A stretch of DNA of 11,512 bases, from assembly GCA_039180225.1 (NCBI GenBank), contig JBCDDQ010000152.1, positions 1-11,512 of the forward strand, given 5' to 3'. Origin of the DNA: JAAEUE01 sp039180225 (GTDB lineage Bacteria > Pseudomonadota > Alphaproteobacteria > Rhizobiales > CAJQND01). The stretch's first letter is position 1. Every line of letters begins with the position of its first letter. The notes beneath the pieces were generated by a model. The model saw nothing but the letters and a program-made list of their open reading frames with translations. It had not been told where the DNA came from and searched no databases. This document shows, in pieces, positions 1 to 7,455 of the stretch. The translations under genes were made by a program, and so were the position numbers.

Positions 1-168
1 ATGAGCGGCTCTTGGTTACCATGCCGCGCCAGTTCTCACACCCCTTTTTGTGTATCTCAGTTAAACGCGAGGGTGGTTGGATCTGGACACCTTGCCTGAA
101 CCGGTGACCCTTGTGGTCAGTTGGCACTTTGCAGTCGCGCTTTTGGCCAAATGGGGGTAAACGGCCCC
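1..168. other. Left edge, no supported gene
   Basis: No convincing coding sequence lies here. A 33-codon frame from base 1 and a fragment in frame 3 (stop near 102-104) resemble nothing I recognise and have no visible start signals, because the window begins there. A small dyad (TGACC at 105-109, GGTCA at 115-119) and a weak ACAC/GTGT pairing at 38-53 are too short to call terminators. The stretch probably holds the promoter or leader of the kinase gene that follows, but I see no clear -35/-10 pair. Confidence 0.4.
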
Positions 169-170
169 AT
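151..170 (+). other. Hairpin across kinase start codon
   Basis: ATGGGG (151-156) is the reverse complement of CCCCAT (165-170), with an eight-base loop. The hairpin would take in both the G-run likely used as ribosome site and the first two bases of the chosen start codon at 169. A six-base dyad can arise by chance, and no conservation can be judged from one sequence, so a role in translation control is only possible. Confidence 0.25.
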
Positions 171-1035
171 GCAACAGCCCTTCCGTACGGAACACTTGGA
201 AGCTGTGCTCGAGCGCTCGATCAGGCGGTGCCATTCGCTCAGCCGATCCTGGGGGCTGGAGGTGATCAAGGTTGAGCTGGTCGGCGGTGCGCCTGTGCTG
301 GTGAAGGCGGGAACGCCGACGCTTCCAGGTCACTTGGAAAGCGAAGCCTTTATGCTGCGTGAACTGGCGGTGCAGAGCGAATTGCCGGTCCCCGGCGTCT
401 TGCATTGCGAGCCGACCTTATTGGTCATGGAGTGGATCGATAACGACGGGGCGCCGCGCACGCCGGCCCACGAGCACCATGCGGCCGAACTGCTGGCCCG
501 ATTGCACAGCCACAAGAGCGCGCGATTTGGCTACGGTCGCAACACGGTTATTGGCGGACTGCTGCAGCCCAATGGCGAGCAGGAGAGCTGGGTTGCGTTC
601 TTCGCCCACAAGCGCCTCTTGTACATGGCGCGCCTGGCCTTGAGCGCTGGGGCCTTGGAGGCCGGCGAGCTGAGCCGCATTGAAGCCCTGGCAGGCCGGC
701 TAGCCCGCTATTTGGACGAGCCGGCCCACGCTTGTCTGCTGCATGGGGATCTGTGGCAGGGCAACATTCTGGCCAAAGGCGATAAGATTGTCGGGCTGAT
801 CGATCCGGCCATCTATTTTGGCCACAGAGAGATCGAGCTTGCGTTCACCACTCTTTTCGGCACGTTCGGCGATCGCTTTTTTGACGCCTATTCGGCGTTT
901 TATGAGCTGGATCAGGATTTCTTTGCTCTGCGCAAGGATATCTACAATCTCTACCCCAACCTGGTGCACGCCACTCTGTTTGGCCGCAGCTACGTGCCGG
1001 CGGTCTTGCGGGTGCTTGATCGGCTTGGGGTTTAG
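169..1035 (+). CDS. Fructosamine kinase family protein
   Basis: Predicted cytoplasmic small-molecule kinase of 288 residues in the fructosamine-3-kinase family (E. coli YniA relatives), which has the aminoglycoside-phosphotransferase fold. Family members phosphorylate ketosamines on glycated amines or proteins so that they break down. Visible motifs are the ATP-lysine region VLVKAG (K46), a conserved glutamate stretch ESEAF (57-61), the catalytic loop HGDLWQGN (192-199, catalytic D194, metal-binding N199) and the metal-binding IDPA (211-214). The C-terminal YNLYPNLVHATLFG pattern is also typical of the family. Length is normal. I chose ATG 169: a G-run at 153-157 can serve as ribosome site, and the protein then begins where the family does. 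ATG 151 and TTG 121 are in frame but have no ribosome site. The gene stands alone on the plus strand and converges with a transporter gene. The physiological substrate is unknown. Confidence 0.85.
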   Translation: MQQPFRTEHLEAVLERSIRRCHSLSRSWGLEVIKVELVGGAPVLVKAGTPTLPGHLESEAFMLRELAVQSELPVPGVLHCEPTLLVMEWIDNDGAPRTPAHEHHAAELLARLHSHKSARFGYGRNTVIGGLLQPNGEQESWVAFFAHKRLLYMARLALSAGALEAGELSRIEALAGRLARYLDEPAHACLLHGDLWQGNILAKGDKIVGLIDPAIYFGHREIELAFTTLFGTFGDRFFDAYSAFYELDQDFFALRKDIYNLYPNLVHATLFGRSYVPAVLRVLDRLGV

Positions 1036-2912
1036 TTGGATGCAACTGCATTTTGGTGTGCGAGTTTGGAGAGATAGACCAAAAGGGCGATACCCAGACC
1101 CCACCACAGCCCATGCCAAACCCATAAGGAGGGCAGGCCGAACAGCCAAGTCTGCGGATCATCGGGGGCGCCAAACACAAACGTTCCCAGCACCGTTCCA
1201 GGGCCGGCGGCAAACATCAACCAGACCAGTATCAGGCCGGCCCCTCTAACCAGGGCGCGGTTATCCAGGGGGGCCGGATCCTCATGGTAGGTTTTGCGAT
1301 GGGCCATGCGCTCCGGAGATGAGGTTAATGCGGAGACACACGTCACCGTCAGAGCATTGGCGAGCAATCCCCAGAAAGCGGAGTGCACAGTGAAGGGCCA
1401 CCCGCCCCATGCCGTTATGCTGAGCGCCTCAACTCCGAAGGGTTCGGTGGCAAACGCCGCGATGATCCCGAACACCAAGCCGGCTGCCACGGCACGCCCG
1501 GTTACTCGCGGCAACCAGCACATCCCGAGGAGGGCGGGCCACATCTGAACTCCGATGGCCAGTGCCAGGTGGGTCAGCGTGATCTGCGCGCTCTCCTCCG
1601 CCCATGCCAATGCCAATGCTGCGGCTGTTAAGGTAAAGGTCACCGCGGCGGCCTGAAGCCTTGAGGCGGTGAGATTGTCAGTGCGTGCAAAGCCGGCACG
1701 GGCGAGCAACGTTGTGGTCCCCACCAACAATGCTGCAGCTGTGGCGTTGAGGGCGGCGATGGCCGCAACGGTCAACAGCGCAAACAGCCAGGGTAGGGTA
1801 TCGCCCAGCAAGTGGATCAGCACCGGCACCAGCTCATTTTCCTGCCCCTCGGTTTCCATGAGGTCCATACCCGCAAGGTTGGCGCCCATGATGTTGTAGA
1901 CAAAGTCGCCGCGTTCATCGGACATGGCCATGTTGCCGCCCAGCAGGTGGCCGCCCAAACCCTGGGCCACGCTGAACACCAAAAGTATGCCCCCCAGGAA
2001 AACCGCAGAGGTCCAGATCATGCGCGGCTGCAGGGAGCTGATGTCCTTCAGGCAGAGGGCGCACGTGGCAAAGACCGGCGAGACAATGAGCCCCGTGAAC
2101 GCGAGCATGGTGGTGGCCAGCATGGTGCCGGTCCAGACCGATCCAACCGCCTCGCGGGCTGACGTCTCCAGTTGCAGTATCCCGGGCACGGCAAGATAGT
2201 GGCTGAGGTTGCCGGCCGTGCGGTTGGTATCGATCTCTGCCAGGGCCGCGACGCCGACACTCAACTTTGCAAAGCCGCCAATATAGTAGAGTGCCACACA
2301 TCCGAGCGCGATGATGCCCAGCGTCAACAGAACAAACTGCACTGTTGCGCAGGACAATGCCGCGCGCAGGCCGCCCCAGGCCACATAGAATGTGACCAGA
2401 AACGCAACACCGAGCATCGCGGCGGTGCTGGAGAGGGTGTCGTCACTCAACAAGTTGAGGAGCGCGCCGGCGGCGCGGAACTGCCAGGCAAGCAAGGGCA
2501 GGGCAAAGCCCAGTCCAGCCAAGATCACCAGATTGCGCAAGTGTGTGCTTTGAAAATACTCTTCGAGCAGATTGGCCAAACTGGCCTTATCGGCGCGCTG
2601 GCCCAGGCTGGCGAGCCGGCCGAACATCAAGAGCGCACAAGCCGGGAGCAGGATCGCAGCTGCAAAGAGGCTAGCCGCCGGAAGGCCGTCTCGGTAAATC
2701 AAGCCGGGATGGGCCGTAAACACCCAAGCCCCCAACATGCACGCGGTTAAGGCGCAGGCACCGGTCCAGGGTGAGGCGGCGCGGTCTGCTCTGAAGAACT
2801 CTCCCGTGCGCTTGCTGGCACGCGCGCCGAAATATCCTGCGACCAAACAGAACGCTCCATAGACCAGCAGGCCGCCGGCCAGCCAAATGATTTTCTCCGC
2901 CATGTCGGCCAT
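1032..2912 (-). CDS. Sodium:solute symporter (SSS) family permease
   Basis: Inner-membrane secondary transporter of 626 residues and about 13-14 hydrophobic segments, probably driven by sodium. It has the SSS look: an N-terminal helix followed by YFGARASKRTGEFFRADR (27-44, the family's x-AGR-like loop), a long series of Ala/Leu/Gly-rich helices, and the late motif VQMWPALLGMCWLPRVTGRA (455-474), which matches the family's conserved LQLLPA-type segment. Two further helices extend the C terminus (about 555-580 and 597-615). The start at 2912 is preceded by GGAG at a good distance. A TTG at 3023 would extend the frame with 37 Arg/Pro-rich residues and overlap the amidase stop, but this looks non-native. 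It is the last gene of a minus-strand run after the amidase (107-base gap), so uptake of an amide or of its product is plausible. The substrate cannot be read from sequence. Confidence 0.85.
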   Translation of the reverse strand: MADMAEKIIWLAGGLLVYGAFCLVAGYFGARASKRTGEFFRADRAASPWTGACALTACMLGAWVFTAHPGLIYRDGLPAASLFAAAILLPACALLMFGRLASLGQRADKASLANLLEEYFQSTHLRNLVILAGLGFALPLLAWQFRAAGALLNLLSDDTLSSTAAMLGVAFLVTFYVAWGGLRAALSCATVQFVLLTLGIIALGCVALYYIGGFAKLSVGVAALAEIDTNRTAGNLSHYLAVPGILQLETSAREAVGSVWTGTMLATTMLAFTGLIVSPVFATCALCLKDISSLQPRMIWTSAVFLGGILLVFSVAQGLGGHLLGGNMAMSDERGDFVYNIMGANLAGMDLMETEGQENELVPVLIHLLGDTLPWLFALLTVAAIAALNATAAALLVGTTTLLARAGFARTDNLTASRLQAAAVTFTLTAAALALAWAEESAQITLTHLALAIGVQMWPALLGMCWLPRVTGRAVAAGLVFGIIAAFATEPFGVEALSITAWGGWPFTVHSAFWGLLANALTVTCVSALTSSPERMAHRKTYHEDPAPLDNRALVRGAGLILVWLMFAAGPGTVLGTFVFGAPDDPQTWLFGLPSLWVWHGLWWGLGIALLVYLSKLAHQNAVASN

Positions 2913-2974
2913 GGATGGCTCCGTTGGTTGTTGAGCAGGCGCCGGGCGCACTATAGAGCGTGCATATGATTCCG

Positions 2975-2988
2975 CGGCACGAATGCCG
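2975..2988 (-). other. Small UUCG-loop hairpin between amidase and symporter
   Basis: Read on the minus strand, the 107-base gap after the amidase holds CGGCA-TTCG-TGCCG, a five-pair stem with a UUCG loop. No T-run follows, so it is a poor terminator and the amidase and symporter are probably co-transcribed. It may act as a processing or stabilising hairpin. A perfect ten-base palindrome, GAACCGGTTC, sits at 3007-3016 just after the amidase stop. Confidence 0.3.
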
Positions 2989-3019
2989 ACAGACGGGCGC
3001 CTCTGTGAACCGGTTCGCC

Positions 3020-4474
3020 TCAAGTGGGATGGGCGGCGGCAACATGCAATGGCGGACGCCGCTGCGCCCAGGGCAGGGCGTCTTCCAGTTCAGCTGCCAG
3101 GCCAAGCAGGATGTGATCGTCAGACGGTCCTCCGGCGAGCTGAACGCCAATCGGAAGACCTGTTGAGTGCATGGCCAGCGGCAGGGAAATGGCCGGCCCG
3201 CCGGTGACGTTGAACGGGAAACTGTACTGGACCGGCTTATCCCCATGGACAATATAGTCCACCGGATCCCAGCCCGGCTCGCTCAATCCGTAGGGGCCGT
3301 GGGGTGGGGCAGGGATCGCGCATGATGGGCTGACCAGCACGTCATACTCTGTGAAGAAGGCGCCGAGGGTGCGGCGCGCCCGGTTGAGCCAGTCCAGCGA
3401 TGTCAAAAACTGGTAAGGGTCCATGCGGCGGGAGAGGTTGTAGATTTCCAACACCACCGGCTCCAACGTGTCGGGTCCAATCGTGCGGCCTGTCTTTGCG
3501 GCATATCCTTCCAGTCGCTGATGAAAGCCAAAGAACCAGAAATGGGCCATGGCGCGCGATGCCTCTTCATGATCGAACGGCAGTTTGGCCTCCTCCACGG
3601 CGTGGCCCAACTGCTCCAGCTGCAGCGCGCACGCCTCAGTGGCTGCGGCAATCTCCCGGTCCACCGGATGCTTGGCCAAGGGCTCTGCGGTCCAGGCAAC
3701 TTTCAAGCCGCGTGGGCGCTCGGTGAGAGCCTGTGCATATGGGGTTTCGGGGCGCCGAACAATGAACGGGTCTCCCGGCTGAGGCACGGCCAGGCAATCC
3801 AGCATGGCAGCGGTATCGCGCACCGTCTTGGACTGAACGAAACTCATGGCAAGGCCAAAGCCGCTCTCATCCAGCACGGGGCCTGCTGAAATGAGCCCAC
3901 GGGAGGGCTTGAGGCCGACGCCCCCACACCAGCATGCCGGGATCCGGATCGAGCCGGCTATGTCTGAACCATGGGCGAGCGGCACCAGACCAGCGGCCAC
4001 CGCGGCCGCCGCGCCCCCGCTGGAGCCGCCGGCTGAATGTCCAAGGCGCCACGGTGTGGAGGTGTTGCCGTAAAGCGCGTTTTCCGCGGAGCCGGCGATG
4101 GAATATTCCGGCGTGTTGGAGCGGCCCAGTATATTGAGGCCGGCAGCTCTGAGCAGTTTGCCAAAATTGGTGTCGAACTCAGCCACCATGCCTTCGCACA
4201 ATCTTGAGCCATACTCGATCTTGCGCCCCTTTTCGTGCCCGCCCACATCTTTGATCAAGAACGGCACACCGCGAAACGGACCATCGCCCAATGCTGTCTC
4301 ATCAAGGTCTTGGATCCGGTCGTCGTAAACTTCCACAACGGCCTTCAACTCTGGGTCCAGCGTGGCAATCGCTTCTGCGGCAAGGCGGGCCAGTTCGCCA
4401 GGGGTGACGTCGCCGGCCGCCACAAGATCCGCCAGTCCCAACCCGTCATATGCGGCGTATTCATCAAGTCTCAT
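3020..4474 (-). CDS. Amidase-signature family hydrolase
   Basis: Predicted cytoplasmic amidase of 484 residues that hydrolyses a carbon-nitrogen amide bond. The full Ser-cisSer-Lys triad is visible: Lys75 in PFLIKDVGG, cis-Ser151 in the GGSSGG stretch (149-154), and nucleophile Ser175 in GSDIAGSIRIPA (169-180). Positions 151 and 175 have the usual 24-residue spacing, and Ala173 is allowed by the signature. The C-terminal part (SPSCAIPAPP, then PFNVTGGPAISLPL and GLPIGVQLAG) is typical of stand-alone amidases, including the 6-aminohexanoate-cyclic-dimer hydrolase type. With no GatB/GatC neighbours, GatA is unlikely. ATG 4474 lies inside the end of the upstream gene (11-base overlap), which suggests translational coupling. 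The open frame continues to 4672, but that part belongs to the other gene. Substrate not determinable. Confidence 0.88.
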   Translation of the reverse strand: MRLDEYAAYDGLGLADLVAAGDVTPGELARLAAEAIATLDPELKAVVEVYDDRIQDLDETALGDGPFRGVPFLIKDVGGHEKGRKIEYGSRLCEGMVAEFDTNFGKLLRAAGLNILGRSNTPEYSIAGSAENALYGNTSTPWRLGHSAGGSSGGAAAAVAAGLVPLAHGSDIAGSIRIPACWCGGVGLKPSRGLISAGPVLDESGFGLAMSFVQSKTVRDTAAMLDCLAVPQPGDPFIVRRPETPYAQALTERPRGLKVAWTAEPLAKHPVDREIAAATEACALQLEQLGHAVEEAKLPFDHEEASRAMAHFWFFGFHQRLEGYAAKTGRTIGPDTLEPVVLEIYNLSRRMDPYQFLTSLDWLNRARRTLGAFFTEYDVLVSPSCAIPAPPHGPYGLSEPGWDPVDYIVHGDKPVQYSFPFNVTGGPAISLPLAMHSTGLPIGVQLAGGPSDDHILLGLAAELEDALPWAQRRPPLHVAAAHPT

Positions 4475-5141
4475 GTGCGCTCGTCTTCGATGCTTCGATC
4501 CACTCCGCACTGATCGCAGCAGGTTCAAGGCGCTCGCGCAATTGCGTGCGAATGTCGCGCCAACGGAAACGCGTGGAGTTGACGACAATGTCAACGTCAA
4601 GCTCCTTGAGTTCATCGGCAATGGGGGCATGGCGCACCAGATCGACCGGGCTTGCTTCAAATGCGTTTTCACCCTCTGCGGCGGTGGACCAGTTTGCGTC
4701 GGCGGCCCTGGCTTCGAACTGCGCGGCGATTTCGTCCATGAGGTCCTGGGCGCCAGGATCCTCGAAGCTGGCGTTCAGCGCCGCGTGGAAGCAGTGCGCC
4801 GCGAGTGCGGCGGTTGCCTGCTCCGACATCCGGCCTTCTGCGCCGGTGCTTGCCGCGGCGAAAATGGCGAGATCGGCAAGGCAGGATCCATAGGTGCGCC
4901 ACTTGGCCAGATCGATGGAGGCGGCCATGGTTTCATCGGCGAACATTTCTGGATATTTGATACCCATCCGGTTCTTCAAATAACCGTAAAGCGATGTCTG
5001 GGCCACATAGGCCGCACGGGTTTGAACGAACTCTGTCAGGCCCTGGACGCTGTCAATCGGGCCCTTCCGGAATCGAATCGTGAGCGAATCCCAAACCTTG
5101 TTTGGAACCATTTTCTTCAGCGTACGGATGGAAAAAGCCAC
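4464..5141 (-). CDS. Hypothetical protein, 225 residues, coupled to amidase
   Basis: I do not recognise this protein. It is predicted soluble and mostly helical, with no signal peptide or membrane helix. Its N terminus is basic (KK at 9-10, RFRKG), followed by a region rich in aromatic and small residues (TRAAYVAQTSLYGYLKNRMG, KYPEMFADE, DLAKWRTYGSCLADLAIFA). An Ala-rich helical middle follows, then an acidic-hydrophobic segment (ELKELDVDIVVNSTRFRWRD) near the end. The start is GTG 5141, preceded by AAGGG nine bases upstream; ATG 5111 is an internal alternative with no better signal. It is first in a minus-strand run, overlaps the amidase by 11 bases, and faces the divergent symporter operon. 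The coding call rests on length, ribosome site, overlap and a protein-like composition. A partner or regulatory role for the amidase is only a guess. Confidence 0.75.
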   Translation of the reverse strand: MAFSIRTLKKMVPNKVWDSLTIRFRKGPIDSVQGLTEFVQTRAAYVAQTSLYGYLKNRMGIKYPEMFADETMAASIDLAKWRTYGSCLADLAIFAAASTGAEGRMSEQATAALAAHCFHAALNASFEDPGAQDLMDEIAAQFEARAADANWSTAAEGENAFEASPVDLVRHAPIADELKELDVDIVVNSTRFRWRDIRTQLRERLEPAAISAEWIEASKTSAHET

Positions 5142-5208
5142 GATTTCAAACCCTTAACCGCATTAGCCGATGGTCTATATTGTCGCATCTTGCGCAGAGT
5201 AGTTTCAT

Positions 5209-5257
5209 GTTTTGCAGTCGGCAGATGTGTAAACCAAGGTACTGCCGGCTGCAAAGC
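5209..5257. promoter_or_regulatory. Long inverted repeat in divergent promoter region
   Basis: The 148-base gap between the two divergent operons holds an imperfect dyad: TTTGCAGTCGGCAG (5211-5224) and CTGCCGGCTGCAAA (5242-5255), separated by 17 bases. The 14-base arms have one mismatch, T5218 against G5248, which would be a G-U pair in RNA. One further G-U pair and one G-C pair extend the stem outward. The arm centres are 31 bases apart, about three helical turns. The right arm ends about 32 bases before the start codon at 5290. It could be an operator for a dimeric or tetrameric regulator serving both operons, or a stem-loop in the symporter leader. No T-run follows, so it is not a simple terminator. 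Confidence 0.65.
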
Positions 5258-5289
5258 CTCGAAAACTCTAACTGTGGTGGTAAAGAGAT

Positions 5290-5562
5290 ATGACTGACAA
5301 CAATCGAGAGGCAATGGAAGGGCACTGGGAGAAAACCAGAAACCTGACGTTTATCGTTCTGGCACTTTGGTTCTTCTTCGCATTTGTGGTGCACTGGTTT
5401 GCCAATACTCTCAACGCGATTTCCTTCTTGGGCTTCCCGTTGGGATACTACATGGCCGTCCAGGGCTCGCTCGCGATCTTCGTGGTTCTGATTTTTTTCC
5501 AAAATTGGCAGCAAGATAAGATCGACGACGAGTTCGGCGTCGGCGAAAATGAAGAAGAATAG
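5290..5562 (+). CDS. DUF4212 symporter small subunit
   Basis: Inner-membrane protein of 90 residues with two transmembrane helices, about 19-38 and 51-70. Both termini are charged, and the tail is strongly acidic (GENEEE). The pattern (GHWEKTRNLT, then HWFANTLN, FPLGYYMAVQGSL and IFVVLIFFQNWQQDKIDDEFG) is that of DUF4212, known as the putative small subunit of a two-part sodium:solute symporter. It always accompanies a large SSS subunit, as it does here with a 12-base gap to the next start. By analogy with the YjcH/ActP pair it may assist assembly or stability of the large subunit. It is the first gene of its operon and is read away from the dyad at 5209-5257. The ribosome site is modest (AAAGAGA just ahead of ATG). 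Confidence 0.9.
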   Translation: MTDNNREAMEGHWEKTRNLTFIVLALWFFFAFVVHWFANTLNAISFLGFPLGYYMAVQGSLAIFVVLIFFQNWQQDKIDDEFGVGENEEE

Positions 5563-5574
5563 GGAGTCGATGAG

Positions 5575-7380
5575 ATGCAAGGCAACTTTATTGACAACCT
5601 AGGTAAGGTCTACGGCCTCTATACCGGCGGCTTTATCGTCTTCATCATCCTTATGGCCATCCTTGAGCAGATGGGTGTAAGTGCAGCGACAATCGGGATT
5701 TTGTTCGTTGCCTTCACGGTGTTCATCTATGCCTTGATCGGATGGCTCTCCAGAACCATGCAGGTCGATGCCTACTATGTGGCCGGCCGTGAGGTTCCTG
5801 CCGTCTATAACGGCATGGCGACGGCTGCGGACTGGATGTCCGGTGCCTCGTTCGTGGCGCTGGCTGGCGGCATCTACTTTGGGGGTCATGGCTATCTGGC
5901 CTTCGTTGTGGGCTGGACCGGCGGTTATGTTCTGGTGAACTCGCTGATGGCGCCTTACTTGCGCAAGTTCGGCTGTTACACGGTTCCGGACTTTATCGGC
6001 ACCCGTTATGGGGGGAACCTCGCCCGCTTCTGTGCGGTTCTGGTGCTGGTCGTGGCCTCGTTCACTTATGTGACGGCGCAGATCAACGCTTCGGGCACCA
6101 TTGCAGCGCGGGCGCTGCAGATTCCGTTTGAAGTGGGGGTCTGGTTTGGCCTGTTGGGCATCCTGCTCTGCTCCATGCTGGGCGGTATGCGGGCTGTGAC
6201 CTGGACCCAGGTGGCGCAGTACATCGTTCTGATCATCGCCTACTTGGTACCGGTGATCTGGATGTCCAACGTTCAGGGCTTCGGCATCATTCCGCACTTC
6301 AACTACGGAGATGCGGTTCAGCGTATTGCCGAGCTGGAAGGCACAGTTGGCGTGGGAACTGCGCCAACGGAAAGCTTTGCCGGCCTGAAGGCCCTCACCA
6401 ATCTGCACAACGAGCCGGGTGGTGCGTTTGCGGCGTGGAAGTTCTTCGCCCTTGCGCTCTGCATGATGACCGGAACGGCGTCTCTGCCGCACATTCTGAT
6501 GCGCTATTTCACGACACCCTCGGTGCGTGATGCGCGGCGGTCTGTGGGCTGGTCGTTGTTCTTCATCTTCCTGCTCTACTTCACGGCGCCGGCTCTGGCC
6601 ACGCTGACGAAGCTGCAGTTGCTGGATCCAAATCTGGCGACCAGCGTCATTGGCAAGTCCATTGCTGAGGTGAACAACCTGGAGTGGATCAAGAACTGGA
6701 CCAACGTGGGCATGCTGAAGGTGTCGGACGGCAACGGCGACGGGATCTTGCAGATCAACGAGTTCTTCATGCGAAGCGGTATCGTTGTTCTGGCGACCCC
6801 GGAAATTGCCGGCCTGCCTTATGTGATCTCGGGCCTCGTGGCCGCGGGCGGTATGGCGGCAGCCATGTCCACCGCTGACGGCCTTCTGCTGGCGATCGCC
6901 AACGCACTCAGCCACGATCTTTACTACAAGATCATCGACCCGAAAGCGGACACCAAGACCCGCCTGGTGGTGGCACGTGTGTTGCTGATCGGTATCGGTG
7001 CGGCGGGCGCTTTGGTGGCGTCCATGAAGCTCACCGGGATTTTGGGGGCCGTCGCCTGGGCGTTCTGCTTTGCGAACTCCGGTCTGTTCTTCCCACTGGT
7101 GCTTGGCATCTGGTGGAAACGGGCAAACCGGCAAGGCGCCATTGCGGGCATGCTGTGTGGCTTTGCGGCCGGTGCCCTCTATCTGATCTACGTACAGAAT
7201 GGTGGCACCAAGATCCTCGGCCTCGATGGCTTGCGCTTTGGCATGATCGGTATGCCGGTCAGCCTGATCGCGATGGTTGTCGTCTCGCTGATGACCGAAG
7301 AGCCGGATGAGGAGACCCAGCGCATGGTTGATGAAACCCGTATCCCGTCAGGTGCGGCGATCTTGAGCCGTGAGCAATAA
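5575..7380 (+). CDS. SSS-family symporter large subunit (VC_2705 type)
   Basis: Inner-membrane sodium:solute symporter of 601 residues that partners the preceding DUF4212 protein. Related systems are often annotated as acetate or other small organic-acid permeases, but the substrate here is not proven. Features in order: helix 1 (about 15-32), YYVAGREVP (67-75), ADWMSGASFVALAGG (85-99), TAQINASGTIAARAL (167-181), GTASLPHILMRYFT (300-313), AAMSTADGLLLAIANALSHD (429-448, the conserved late helix forming part of the sodium site), and a late GIWWKRANRQGA segment. Between two helices lies D385-G-N-G-D-G-I-L-Q-I-N-E396, which fits a 12-residue EF-hand calcium loop. The start has GGAG eight bases upstream. 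The gene ends ahead of a strong terminator at 7405-7432, closing the operon. Confidence 0.92.
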   Translation: MQGNFIDNLGKVYGLYTGGFIVFIILMAILEQMGVSAATIGILFVAFTVFIYALIGWLSRTMQVDAYYVAGREVPAVYNGMATAADWMSGASFVALAGGIYFGGHGYLAFVVGWTGGYVLVNSLMAPYLRKFGCYTVPDFIGTRYGGNLARFCAVLVLVVASFTYVTAQINASGTIAARALQIPFEVGVWFGLLGILLCSMLGGMRAVTWTQVAQYIVLIIAYLVPVIWMSNVQGFGIIPHFNYGDAVQRIAELEGTVGVGTAPTESFAGLKALTNLHNEPGGAFAAWKFFALALCMMTGTASLPHILMRYFTTPSVRDARRSVGWSLFFIFLLYFTAPALATLTKLQLLDPNLATSVIGKSIAEVNNLEWIKNWTNVGMLKVSDGNGDGILQINEFFMRSGIVVLATPEIAGLPYVISGLVAAGGMAAAMSTADGLLLAIANALSHDLYYKIIDPKADTKTRLVVARVLLIGIGAAGALVASMKLTGILGAVAWAFCFANSGLFFPLVLGIWWKRANRQGAIAGMLCGFAAGALYLIYVQNGGTKILGLDGLRFGMIGMPVSLIAMVVVSLMTEEPDEETQRMVDETRIPSGAAILSREQ

Positions 7381-7404
7381 GCCTCGAGTGACTTGACAAA
7401 CGAG

Positions 7405-7442
7405 CGGGGGCGGAGCTCCGGTTCCGCCCCCGGTTATGTTTT
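7405..7442 (+). terminator. Rho-independent terminator after symporter operon
   Basis: Ten-base arms CGGGGGCGGA (7405-7414) and TCCGCCCCCG (7423-7432) form a perfect GC-rich stem with an eight-base loop, followed by a T-rich stretch (GTTATGTTTT). It lies 24 bases after the symporter stop and 14 bases before the YggT-like gene. It should end most symporter transcripts and make the small membrane gene mainly a separate unit or a read-through one. Confidence 0.85.
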
Positions 7443-7455
7443 GCGGTGAGGGGCG

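Noticed and set aside
169..1035. Aminoglycoside phosphotransferase or homoserine kinase as identity of the kinase
   Set aside because: It has the same fold, but the HGDLWQGN loop and the C-terminal NLVHATLFG pattern fit the fructosamine kinase family better.
2172..2750. 192-codon plus-strand open frame opposite the minus-strand symporter
   Set aside because: It is a hydrophilic Gln/Arg/Gly-rich product antisense to clear membrane helices and has no ribosome site.
2950..2955. TATAGT on the minus strand as a -10 for the symporter alone
   Set aside because: There is no -35-like hexamer at 16-18 bases and the gap is short; co-transcription with the amidase is simpler.
2913..3023. TTG start that would extend the minus-strand symporter by 37 residues and overlap the amidase stop
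   Set aside because: The added part is Arg/Pro-rich and unlike a symporter N terminus. ATG 2912 has a GGAG ribosome site and begins just before helix 1.
4475..4672. 66-codon N-terminal extension of the amidase
   Set aside because: It overlaps the 225-residue gene in another frame, lacks amidase similarity, and ATG 4474 gives a family-typical start.
4362..5297. 311-codon plus-strand open frame opposite the amidase and the 225-residue gene
   Set aside because: It runs across the divergent promoter region and two genes with better signals, has a Cys/Arg/Gly-rich unprotein-like product, and would destroy the operon layout.
5599..7134. 511-codon open frame on the minus strand inside the symporter gene
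   Set aside because: Its product is rich in Arg, His and Gln with no domain, no hydrophobic core and no ribosome site. It mirrors the codon pattern of the strongly supported plus-strand symporter.
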